Assembly: GCA_003599595.1 (NCBI GenBank)
Contig: QZIP01000031.1
Location: 1 to 39,664 of the forward strand
Source of the DNA: Candidatus Parcubacteria bacterium
GTDB lineage: Bacteria; Patescibacteriota; Microgenomatia; Levybacterales; GWA1-39-11
Direction: 5' to 3'
DNA: 39,664 nucleotides
The position numbers and the translations under genes are program-made. Below the pieces are notes generated by a model that was not told the origin of the DNA, ran no database searches, and saw nothing but the letters and a program-made list of their open reading frames with translations. Of the stretch, positions 16,679 through 23,557 are shown piece by piece. Position 1 is the first letter of the stretch. Each line of letters begins with the position of its first letter.

Positions 16679-17879
16679 AAGAGCTTCTGAAAAACCATTG
16701 TATGCACTCTCAAGTCCTGAACTACTAGATATTGCAAGAACCCGTTTTGAAAAAGAATCATCAATTAGAATTCTTGACGCAATGATGATAGATGCAGGCA
16801 GTATTAACCTTGATATGAGACAAAGAATTGGACAATTTTCTTTAGAGGTGGAAAAGCAAATGGGATTATTGGGAGATGTTCTAAGTTATGAGGGAAAAGA
16901 TCAATTAGTAAAAAATATAACAAGAATAAAAAAAGAAAGAGATAGATCTGTTTCTGGTCTAGTTGGTTCACTTATAAGAAATGGTCATATAAGGGTGGGC
17001 GATATAGATTCTGAGGGTAATATAAAAAATGAGGCCCTGGCTAGTAGTGAGTATTTTCAGGAAAGACCCTTTTTGCGGGAAGTGTTAGAGGGTTACCAAT
17101 TGGGAAAAAGGAGTAAGTTAAGAAAAATAGCTCAGAAAAACGAACATGAAACCATTAATATCAAAAAGTATTTAATTGAAGAAATTCCTTATAATAGAGG
17201 TGAAAATGTAGAGGTAAATGTGGAAGAAGGGAGGGAAAGAAAGAAAAGAAAAAAAGGGCCTGGGTTAAATATTGCCCGGGCCGCTTTTATTGGAATTACC
17301 TTTGTTAGCTCACTACTGTATGGTATTCATAGAAATGAAGATGGGGTAAATCTAGCGTCTGCCAAAACAGAAGACATTGGAAGTCCTACTCCTCCCAGAG
17401 CCGGTGAAGGTTATTGGGAAGATTTTTTACCAAGAGGAGATGCTGCAGTTAGGAGACCCACGCCTAATTTTGATGATTTTTGGAGCGGTAATTCTAGTGG
17501 TAGCGGTGATGATTTTTGGAGATCTGCACCCACAAGTGTGCCAACAAGTACACCTACACCCACGCCTACTGAAACACCTTTCCCTACAGAAATAGCACAG
17601 ATCAAAGAAAATCCCCGCGTGCCAAATACCCCTACCAGGGTACTTGTTGAGGATAAAGAAGAAATAATTGTTCCTCCCACATCTGTTCCTGCATCTCCTA
17701 CTGTCGTAAAAACTCCCACAGAAAAACCTTTAATCCAGGAAGATTCAAAAGATCAAGCGAATAGGTTGCCAAACGCTGGAGGTCCTCCGGCTCCTTCAGG
17801 AAAATATGGAATACTTGCCGCACTTGGTTTGGTTTCCACACTTTCTGGACTAGTCTTGAGAAGAAAAAATAAGCATTAA
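16671..17879 (+). CDS. surface protein with internal membrane helix and LPNAG sorting-like tail
   Basis: A 402-residue protein with an unusual layout: residues 1-190 soluble, charged and mostly helical; 190-195 KKRKK; 200-218 a membrane helix; 235-360 a Pro/Thr/Ser-rich outer region with TPTPTPT; and finally LPNAG (366-370), a hydrophobic segment (379-395) and RRKNKH. The tail has the three-part form of a sortase signal (motif, hydrophobic stretch, positive end), with Ala in place of Thr. If both helices span the membrane, the N-domain stays in the cytoplasm and the linker outside. Two related FDDFW/DDFW boxes lie at 267-283. No sortase gene is in the window. Family unrecognised. Confidence 0.65.
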   Translation: MNERASEKPLYALSSPELLDIARTRFEKESSIRILDAMMIDAGSINLDMRQRIGQFSLEVEKQMGLLGDVLSYEGKDQLVKNITRIKKERDRSVSGLVGSLIRNGHIRVGDIDSEGNIKNEALASSEYFQERPFLREVLEGYQLGKRSKLRKIAQKNEHETINIKKYLIEEIPYNRGENVEVNVEEGRERKKRKKGPGLNIARAAFIGITFVSSLLYGIHRNEDGVNLASAKTEDIGSPTPPRAGEGYWEDFLPRGDAAVRRPTPNFDDFWSGNSSGSGDDFWRSAPTSVPTSTPTPTPTETPFPTEIAQIKENPRVPNTPTRVLVEDKEEIIVPPTSVPASPTVVKTPTEKPLIQEDSKDQANRLPNAGGPPAPSGKYGILAALGLVSTLSGLVLRRKNKH

Positions 17880-18011
17880 GATTTGAAATCAATACTCTAA
17901 AACACTAAAACAAAATAAGTCTTTATATTAAAAAGTTTTTAAAGACTCGTTGATCGGTTTGATATACTTCTGCACAAAATGTATTGTACCTTCTACGATA
18001 TGGTTTTTTTA

Positions 18012-18864
18012 GGGTAATATTAACGAGTTGTCGCAAGACGTAATGTGATTAGCAAGTATTCATAGGGCGAATCAAACATTTCAGGGTGTGAAAATCTAAC
18101 GCAAAATTCCCTCACTAGCTCTGGTAATTTGTCGCAACTAACATGATGATACATCCTTCTTATGAATGTTCGCAAGACTCCAAATATTCCTTCAACTTCT
18201 GAAGTTCTTGCAAACTCAAACTTTTTATGTATATCCCTATTGTGATAAACAGGCCACCAGTTGTTAATATGCTCATATATTCCTGCTCCATCTGTATTAA
18301 GTACTGTTTCTGATGCGACATAAGTGTGTAGAAATTTCCAAGCATGTTCACGACATGGATGATTATGAGAAAGTATTTGATAAGCCAGTTTTCTACTTCC
18401 TACTTGTTTTCCAAGAAATAAAGCTCTTCCATTACGTCCTCCAAAATATGCCTCATCAAGTTGCACTAAATGCTCAAGTGTCTCTTGATCCTTTGGAAGA
18501 TGAGAGCGAAAAACACTAAACCAATGATAAATTGTTGGAAGAGACAATTGTGTAAGTTTTCCTGTTTGCTTTACTGGTACTTGTTGTGTCCAACACCAAA
18601 GAATAAGCCATAGAGTTTGAAGAGGAACTTTTACATTAGAAAGCCAGGTGTGTGACAACAGAGAGAAACGTGTTCTGCATTTTCTACACCAGAATCTTTC
18701 ATTTTGTTTTACAACATTTCTTGTTTTACACTTAGGACAAAACATATTTTCACCAAATACAATGGAGCGTATATGCTTCTTTATTTGAGCCTCACTTGGT
18801 ATTTGATTTAACTTATACATCCTTCTCATTATATGTTATTTGCGACATATTCTTTAGATTACCC
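18012..18864 (-). mobile_element. IS1595-family insertion sequence
   Basis: An 853-bp element. Its ends are inverted: both read inward GGGTAAT, then after a variable stretch TGTCGCAA (left 18012-18036, right 18864-18840). It is flanked by the 8-bp direct repeat TTTTTTTA (18004-18011 and 18865-18872), the target-duplication size usual for IS1595. It contains one intact transposase gene. Removing it restores a T-run directly before the tuf -35 box, so it landed about 5 bp upstream of that promoter. Intact ends and reading frame suggest recent insertion. Confidence 0.85.
18020..18829 (-). CDS. IS1595-type (ISXO2-like) transposase
   Basis: A 269-residue transposase. An N-terminal zinc ribbon (CPKC near 31, CRKC near 50) is followed by a DDE-type domain: LDEAYFGG carries the first Asp, LNTDGAGIY the second, and the EVEGIFGVLR region the terminal acidic residue. 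This order matches the ISXO2-like group of IS1595. The stop lies inside the left terminal repeat. On the minus strand TATAAT (18833-18828) overlaps the first ATG and sits seven bases before a second ATG (18820), so translation may begin leaderless at the second methionine. Confidence 0.9.
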   Translation of the reverse strand: MRRMYKLNQIPSEAQIKKHIRSIVFGENMFCPKCKTRNVVKQNERFWCRKCRTRFSLLSHTWLSNVKVPLQTLWLILWCWTQQVPVKQTGKLTQLSLPTIYHWFSVFRSHLPKDQETLEHLVQLDEAYFGGRNGRALFLGKQVGSRKLAYQILSHNHPCREHAWKFLHTYVASETVLNTDGAGIYEHINNWWPVYHNRDIHKKFEFARTSEVEGIFGVLRTFIRRMYHHVSCDKLPELVREFCVRFSHPEMFDSPYEYLLITLRLATTR

Positions 18865-18876
18865 TTTTTTTACCCC

Positions 18877-18905
18877 TTGACGGGAAATAAAAAATCTTGT
18901 ATGAT
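18877..18905 (+). promoter_or_regulatory. tuf promoter
   Basis: TTGACG (18877-18882), 17 bases, TATGAT (18900-18905): a near-consensus promoter. The IS1595 target duplication ends at 18872, five bases upstream of the -35 box, so any upstream activating sequence has been replaced. Expected transcription start is about 18912. Confidence 0.75.
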
Positions 18906-18915
18906 TATTAATCAT

Positions 18916-18941
18916 AAACCTTAAAAAGGTTTTCTTTTTTT
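18916..18941 (+). terminator. terminator-like leader hairpin before tuf
   Basis: AAACCTT (18916-18922) and AAGGTTT (18926-18932) form a perfect 7-bp stem with a 3-base loop, followed by TC and seven T's (18935-18941). It begins only a few bases after the predicted transcription start and ends 14 bases before the ATG. Confidence 0.5.
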
Positions 18942-18955
18942 GAAAAAGTAAAAAT

Positions 18956-20140
18956 ATGGCTGACAAAAAATTTGAAAGAACAAAACCACATTTAAATATT
19001 GGAACAATCGGTCACGTTGATCATGGTAAAACCACATTAACAGCTGCAATTAGCACTGTCTTGTCAAAGCAGGGATTTGCCCAGGCAATGAAGTATGAAG
19101 ACATTGACAACGCCCCAGAAGAAAAAGCAAGAGGAGTCACTATCAATATTACCCATATTGAATACGAAACAGCAAATAGACATTACGCCCACATTGATGC
19201 TCCAGGCCACGCAGATTATATTAAGAATATGATTACAGGTGCCGCTCAAATGGACGGTGCAATCCTGGTAGTTTCTGCCCCAGATGGCCCAATGCCTCAA
19301 ACAAAAGAACACATTCTTTTGGCCCGCCAGGTGGGAGTTCCGGCAATTACTGTCTTTATGAACAAAACTGATATGGTTCAAGATCCAGAACTTCTTGATC
19401 TAGTTGAGATGGAAGTAAGAGAACTTCTAAATAAGTACAAATATCCTGGTGATGACACTCCTATTATAAGAGGGTCAGCTCTTAAAGCTCTTGAAGGTGA
19501 TGCAGAAGCAGAAAAACAAATCCTTGCTCTTATGGAAGCTGTTGATACTTTTATCCCAACTCCTGAAAGAGAAATTGATAAGCCTCTCTTGATGCCTGTT
19601 GAGGACGTTTTCTCTATCAAAGGAAGAGGAACAGTTGTTACAGGAAGAATTGAAAGAGGATTAGTTAAGGTCAATGAGACAGTAGAAATAGTGGGTATAA
19701 AACCAACAAAAAATACTGTTGTCACAGGTGTGGAAATGTTTAGAAAAAGTTTGGATGAAGGTCAAGCTGGAGATAATGTTGGATTGCTCTTGAGAGGAAT
19801 CGAGAAAGAAGACGTTGAAAGAGGTCAAGTTATTGCAAAGCCTGGTTCAGTCACCCCACACAAGAAATTTGAAGCAGAAATTTATGTTCTTACCAAAGAA
19901 GAAGGTGGACGCCACACTCCATTCTTCACTGGCTACAGACCACAATTTTATGTTAGGACCACAGACGTCACCGGTGAAATAAAACTTGCAGAAGGCGTAG
20001 AAATGGTTATGCCTGGAGACAGCACAAAAATGACAGCAGAGCTTATAGTGCCTGTAGCAATGGAAGAAGGAATGAGATTCGCAGTTAGAGAAGGTGGAAG
20101 AACAGTCGGAGCAGGTGTAGTAACTAAAATACTTGCCTAA
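18956..20140 (+). CDS. tuf: translation elongation factor Tu
   Basis: A 394-residue, full-length EF-Tu that delivers aminoacyl-tRNA to the ribosome. The GTPase motifs are GHVDHGKTT (19-27), ARGVTIN in switch I, DAPGH (81-85) and NKTD. Two common bacterial residues differ: Cys after the G3 Asp is Ala (DAPGH instead of DCPGH), and NKCD is NKTD. Domains II and III are complete, ending in [10 protein letters not shown]. Followed 28 bases later by rpsJ with a ribosome site, as at the str/S10 junction. Strong promoter with a hairpin-bearing leader. Confidence 0.98.
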   Translation: MADKKFERTKPHLNIGTIGHVDHGKTTLTAAISTVLSKQGFAQAMKYEDIDNAPEEKARGVTINITHIEYETANRHYAHIDAPGHADYIKNMITGAAQMDGAILVVSAPDGPMPQTKEHILLARQVGVPAITVFMNKTDMVQDPELLDLVEMEVRELLNKYKYPGDDTPIIRGSALKALEGDAEAEKQILALMEAVDTFIPTPEREIDKPLLMPVEDVFSIKGRGTVVTGRIERGLVKVNETVEIVGIKPTKNTVVTGVEMFRKSLDEGQAGDNVGLLLRGIEKEDVERGQVIAKPGSVTPHKKFEAEIYVLTKEEGGRHTPFFTGYRPQFYVRTTDVTGEIKLAEGVEMVMPGDSTKMTAELIVPVAMEEGMRFAVREGGRTVGAGVVTKILA

Positions 20141-20168
20141 ATTGCACATTTAAAAGGAAGGGTTCAAA

Positions 20169-20477
20169 ATGCCAAAAGGAAGAATTAGAGTTAGACTCAA
20201 AAGCTATGATCCTAGAATAATCGATGCTACTTGTCAGCAAATCTTAGATACTGCAATCAGAACTGGCGCAAAAATAATTGGACCTATTCCTTTACCCACA
20301 AAAAGATCCCTAATATCAGTTGGAAGATCTCCTTTTATTGAAAAAGATCATAGAGATCACTTTGAAATAAAAACCCACAAAAGACTTATTGACATTATGT
20401 CCCCAACAGACAAAACCATTGAAAGCCTTATTCACCTAGATCTCCCCGCCGGCGTAGATGTTGAGATAAAGATGTAA
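20169..20477 (+). CDS. rpsJ: 30S ribosomal protein S10 (uS10)
   Basis: A 102-residue protein of normal length. It contains the S10 signature region with GRSPFIEK followed by HFEIKTHKRLIDI. It sits in the 30S head and, as NusE, can take part in antitermination. AAGGAAGG lies about seven bases before the ATG. Normally rplC follows directly; here a minus-strand gene begins after only 20 bases with no visible terminator, so the S10 cluster is split at this point. Confidence 0.97.
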   Translation: MPKGRIRVRLKSYDPRIIDATCQQILDTAIRTGAKIIGPIPLPTKRSLISVGRSPFIEKDHRDHFEIKTHKRLIDIMSPTDKTIESLIHLDLPAGVDVEIKM

Positions 20478-20497
20478 TTAATAAATTAGAAAGGATA

Positions 20498-21565
20498 TTA
20501 TCTTCGCGATTCTTCTCTTTGCAGTGGTTTTCCTTCAATTTGTGGAACTGGTTCAAAAACACTAGTCGGTTTATCCCACTGATCTCTTAATAATCTTACT
20601 CTTCTTCCAAAAAATTCAAGCATCTCAGCTCTGTCTATTCTATTTTCTTCTTTAATGAAAGAATAATTTGTGTCCTCCTTTAGTAACTCTAAGTCATCAT
20701 CAACTGGTAAATATTTTGCAAATTTTATCCCACTTTCCTTATCTTCCCATAAAATCCGAGGCCTAAGTGAAGGAGAAGAATCATAGCCGCCTAAAGCAAC
20801 AATAATACTTGATGGATTGTCGATTGGACCTTGCACAACGAACTCCATCTTCACTCGTCTTTGGTTTCTTATTGTATTTGCTCTATCTAACATATAACAA
20901 TCAGAATACCTAATTATATTATTAACTGCGTCAATAGCTAAATTTCTAAGCCATCTTGCAGTTTTACTTGCTCCATTAACACTAACCATCGCTTCGTCTA
21001 ATCTACTTGACTTAAACTCTAAAAGTCTTTTGTGATGATCACTAACAAGCTCATATACTGCAGTAGAGTCTCCATAAGGAGATACTACATCAGCAGAATT
21101 ACCATCCATACTTCTAAAATCCGCCTCTTTGACACTTTCATTGATAGTCATATTATAGGCTTGACTACCTTCACCTTCTCTGTAGATTATTTCTCTTAGT
21201 CTATCGTTTGATTCTCCTTTTCTCTGTTGTGTAGAGAGACATACTCTTCTACCCCTTGTTCCTTCCGCAAAATATGAACTTCTACGATCATCATAATAAA
21301 CGAGGAAATATTTTTCTGGATCATCACCAAGAGTTAAGGAGGCAAATTTCGCTGGAAGTTTAGTTACTCTAGAATTAGGAATATCATTATAATAATCCCC
21401 CCCACTTCCATTATGTAAACCTCCAAACCTTACCTTTCCTTCTTCAAGTAATTGTTTTACCAAACCTAAACTCGGAACAATCTCTTTGGATTCAGGTGTC
21501 ACAACGCCTTTTTGATCTTCTTCCATAATTTTTATTATATCAGCCAATTCCACCATTTCAATCAT
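20498..21565 (-). CDS. hypothetical protein, unrecognised, inserted between rpsJ and rplC
   Basis: About 355 residues from the ATG at 21565; the frame stays open upstream to an ATG at 21841, but those 92 residues run through repeat DNA and read poorly. I recognise no family. Visible: an N-terminal helix (MVELADIIKIMEEDQ), FLVYYDDRRSSYFAEGTRG, a mixed alpha/beta middle with VKMEFVVQGPIDNPSSIIV, and a Pro/Glu/Arg tail. No membrane segment or signal peptide. TATATC lies six bases before ATG 21565, a leaderless geometry without a good -35. Convergent with rpsJ. Confidence 0.55.
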   Translation of the reverse strand: MIEMVELADIIKIMEEDQKGVVTPESKEIVPSLGLVKQLLEEGKVRFGGLHNGSGGDYYNDIPNSRVTKLPAKFASLTLGDDPEKYFLVYYDDRRSSYFAEGTRGRRVCLSTQQRKGESNDRLREIIYREGEGSQAYNMTINESVKEADFRSMDGNSADVVSPYGDSTAVYELVSDHHKRLLEFKSSRLDEAMVSVNGASKTARWLRNLAIDAVNNIIRYSDCYMLDRANTIRNQRRVKMEFVVQGPIDNPSSIIVALGGYDSSPSLRPRILWEDKESGIKFAKYLPVDDDLELLKEDTNYSFIKEENRIDRAEMLEFFGRRVRLLRDQWDKPTSVFEPVPQIEGKPLQREESRR

Positions 21566-21641
21566 TGTGTAGATATAAGTTACATCTGCAATGAGTTTGT
21601 TTTGTGATTTAGTACCCCGTACAAAGTCTAACAGTCTTTTT

Positions 21642-21679
21642 ACATATACTACTACACTACATACTATAGTAGTATATGT
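21642..21679. repeat. perfect 13-bp inverted repeat
   Basis: ACATATACTACTA (21642-21654) and TAGTAGTATATGT (21667-21679) are exact complements 12 bases apart, about 75 bases upstream of the preferred start of the unrecognised gene. On the minus strand it is followed by five A's, not T's, so it is more operator-like than terminator-like. Confidence 0.5.
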
Positions 21680-21754
21680 TTTCAAGTATGGGAGTATAAG
21701 TTGAAAGAGAGAACTTGAACTACATATGTAAGATGAAGAATTTTGAAGAGAATG

Positions 21755-21850
21755 GGCGGTGCGTTGGAGAGCACAAAACTCGCGGCTTTGAAGACGCGTA
21801 TTGATCTTGCACTCTGACCAAAACACAACTCCATTCTCCAACGCACCGCC
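21755..21850. repeat. perfect 16-bp GC-rich inverted repeat
   Basis: GGCGGTGCGTTGGAGA (21755-21770) and its exact complement (21835-21850) enclose 64 bases. The arms are far richer in G+C than surrounding DNA. It could be a recombination or protein-binding site, or the end structure of a small mobile element; nothing decides between these. The order of GTT and AAC is opposite to an integron attC site. Confidence 0.55.
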
Positions 21851-21872
21851 TAAAACTTGACAAACGCCCCTC

Positions 21873-22033
21873 TTAGATTGTTATTGCCGCAGTTTGAGCC
21901 TCCGGATCGGTATGTGGACATCTGGACTCGCGTCTTCTCATTTCCTCTTTCATGGCCTCTCTGTGTCTTCTGAGAACTTCGCCAACCTGCTGGATCTGGG
22001 ATCTGAAGATCTCGGTTGAGGTCGAGGGTCCAT
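21873..22033 (-). pseudogene. tiny overlapping frames, possibly one frameshifted small gene
   Basis: A strong AAAGGAG precedes an ATG at 22033 that opens 27 codons (MDPRPQPRSS...), ending at a TGA overlapping the next ATG (21953) as ATGA. The second frame encodes 26 residues and ends at 21873. That second frame is open far upstream (to about 22121) and there looks protein-like, with an amphipathic stretch containing IFRSQIQQVGEVLRR and then CPHTDPEAQ. The simplest reading is one small gene with a one-base frameshift, or two coupled micro-genes. No family recognised. Confidence 0.3.
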
Positions 22034-22170
22034 CTCTCCTTGTCTCCTTTCTATTTATATCTCTACTCGCTGCAGATTCTTCGTGTTCTACTGAGCAATA
22101 GTGCCAGAATTGCCAAGGATACTAATGGAACCAGACAGGAACTTTGTGTACGCATTTCCCCTTACTCCCT

Positions 22171-22377
22171 CTAATCTTTTTTTCTCAAGAGAAGGACTAT
22201 TGGTAGTAATGCTACCGGTATCAAAAGCAGGAGCACTATTAGAGTCGCAATAGGAGATAACCACCCCACCATAAAAGCCAGAAGATCGACTCCCATCATC
22301 ACCACTCCTGCTATCATCGCTACGAATTCAAGCGGCATATTGGTTCCTGGAACCTTTACTGATAGTCTACTTCTCAC
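22171..22377 (-). CDS. small two-helix membrane protein
   Basis: A 68-residue hypothetical protein starting with GTG at 22377, preceded by a good ribosome site (AAGGAG, nine bases upstream). Two hydrophobic segments (about 16-38 and 42-64) are joined by GWLSP, and the C-terminus is RKKD, predicting a small helical hairpin in the membrane. No known family. Upstream DNA contains TTGACA on the same strand but no convincing -10 box. Part of the block inserted between rpsJ and rplC. Confidence 0.5.
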   Translation of the reverse strand: MRSRLSVKVPGTNMPLEFVAMIAGVVMMGVDLLAFMVGWLSPIATLIVLLLLIPVALLPIVLLLRKKD

Positions 22378-22459
22378 TGTTTTACTCTCCTTCCAAAAGA
22401 TCCAAGTCGGATCTGGCTTCCGCTCGCGTTTGTCAAGTTGTCAATGAACATAGGTCATA

Positions 22460-22474
22460 AGACAGTATCTGTCT
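22460..22474. promoter_or_regulatory. operator-like palindrome AGACAG-TAT-CTGTCT
   Basis: A perfect dyad with 6-base arms in the spacer between the small membrane gene and rplC, roughly 80 bases upstream of each relevant start region. It could bind a regulator of the minus-strand unit. The rest of 22378-22557 shows no gene. Confidence 0.35.
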
Positions 22475-22557
22475 AAAATGGCCCATCCAAGAGTATTATA
22501 TCTTTTGAATATTTAAAAACAAGGGGCAGACAATTCCGGATTAGAATATCGCAATAC

Positions 22558-22586
22558 TTGTATTTTTGCCTCAAACATTATATAAT
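22558..22586 (+). promoter_or_regulatory. rplC operon promoter
   Basis: TTGTAT (22558-22563), 17 bases, perfect TATAAT (22581-22586). Predicted start about 22593, giving a structured leader of about 110 bases before rplC. This is the promoter that would drive the long ribosomal-protein cluster. Confidence 0.7.
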
Positions 22587-22591
22587 TACTC

Positions 22592-22693
22592 AAGATTAAA
22601 GATGATGACTTTTGTAAAGGAGGTAATCTTGGCTACCTAAACGAGTTTGTCTAGACTTATTCGTATAAGCGACTCGGGTGTAGTCGCTTTTTT
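22592..22693 (+). promoter_or_regulatory. rplC leader with attenuator-like structure
   Basis: AAGCGACT (22667-22674) and AGTCGCTT (22682-22689) form an 8-bp stem with a 7-base loop and six T's (22688-22693), ending ten bases before the ATG. An alternative stem CTTAT/ATAAG (22656-22660 with 22665-22669) shares bases with the terminator stem, so the two exclude each other. Further upstream, AGGTA/TACCT and AAGATTA/TAATCTT pairs fold the 5' part around an AAGGAGG sequence. This is the geometry of an r-protein or antitermination leader; no known leader class was recognised. Confidence 0.5.
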
Positions 22694-22702
22694 GTTGTCT
22701 AT

Positions 22703-23557
22703 ATGAATATGAATAGTTTATACGGAAAAAAAATAGATCAAATGCAAAGTTTTCTTGAAAATGGAACAAGGGTTCCACTTTCTCTTATCGTGGTTCCAGC
22801 AAACGTAGTATCTCAGGTCAAAACCACAGAGAAAGAAGGATACAGCGCACTTCAGATTAGTTTTGATACAAAGAAAAAAACAAGTAAACCATTACAGGGA
22901 CACATAAAAAAAGCGGGGTTAAAGAATACACCTCGCTTTTTTAAAGAAATAAAGATAGATGAAAAAGAGGAGGTCAGTCTTGGAACAGAAATAAAAGCAG
23001 AGGAAATTTTTAAGCCAGGAGATGTAGTTGATGTTACTGGAATTTCAAAAGGTAAAGGTTTTGCTGGAGGGGTTAAGAGATATGGATTTAAAGGTGGACC
23101 AAGAACTCACGGTCAATCAGACAGGGAAAGAGCGCCGGGGTCTATTGGTCAGACAACAACACCTGGAAGGGTCTATAAGGGTAAAAAAATGGCAGGTAGA
23201 ATGGGTGCAGAGCAGGTAACTATTAGAAATTTGGAAATCTTAGACATTAAAGATAATGTTTTATACATAAAGGGTCTAGTTCCTGGCCCCAAAGGTGAGT
23301 ATCTATTAATTAAAAAAGTTGGACAGAATAAAAAGTTTATACCATTGTTTAAGAGAGAGGATGAAACGCCTGCAAACACTGAGAACATTGAAGCGTCCAC
23401 AGAAGACACAGAAAAACTTGCAACCACAGAGAGCACTGAGAAGTCCTCAGAGGAGTCAGTGGAACCCTTAGTGTCTTCTGAAACTGCAGGAGAAACATTA
23501 GAGGAAAATTCGGACAAACAAGATCTAGAAGCTGAAAAGAAAGAAGAGGAGAAATAA
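22703..23557 (+). CDS. rplC: 50S ribosomal protein L3 (uL3) with acidic tail
   Basis: A 284-residue protein. Residues 1-215 are the L3 fold, with GKGFAGGVKRYGFKGGPRTH and GRVYKGKKMAGRMG. Residues about 219-284 are an added Glu/Thr/Ser-rich acidic tail not found in ordinary L3 (about 210 residues). L3 sits near the peptidyl-transferase centre. The third codon is also ATG and could be the start. The stop is followed immediately by the rplD ATG. First gene of the S10-type cluster here because rpsJ has been separated from it. Confidence 0.95.
   Translation: MNMNSLYGKKIDQMQSFLENGTRVPLSLIVVPANVVSQVKTTEKEGYSALQISFDTKKKTSKPLQGHIKKAGLKNTPRFFKEIKIDEKEEVSLGTEIKAEEIFKPGDVVDVTGISKGKGFAGGVKRYGFKGGPRTHGQSDRERAPGSIGQTTTPGRVYKGKKMAGRMGAEQVTIRNLEILDIKDNVLYIKGLVPGPKGEYLLIKKVGQNKKFIPLFKREDETPANTENIEASTEDTEKLATTESTEKSSEESVEPLVSSETAGETLEENSDKQDLEAEKKEEEK

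Larger units (their letters stand above)
21854..22439. repeat. GC-richer segment bounded by a 14-bp inverted repeat
   Basis: AACTTGACAAACGC (21854-21867) and its exact complement (22426-22439) bound 586 bases. By hand count the stretch 21901-22020 is about half G+C, clearly above neighbouring genes. It holds two tiny overlapping frames and a small membrane-protein gene on the minus strand. The arms contain TTGACA and could simply be two -35 boxes, or mark a non-autonomous mobile unit. No target duplication was found. Confidence 0.4.

Noticed and set aside
17411-17719. Minus-strand Val/Gly-rich frame
   Set aside because: A mirror of the Pro/Thr-rich linker of the LPNAG protein.
18160-18519. 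Extra frames inside the insertion sequence
   Set aside because: Both overlap the intact transposase and lack family features.
20498-21841. 447-residue version of the unrecognised gene
   Set aside because: The first 92 residues run through the 13- and 16-bp inverted repeats and are Cys/Ser-rich and unnatural; the ATG at 21565 begins a normal-looking protein.
21755-21850. Integron attC-like site
   Set aside because: The arms have GTT on the left and AAC on the right, the reverse of attC order, the flanking bases do not fit the core-site consensus, and no integrase gene is present.
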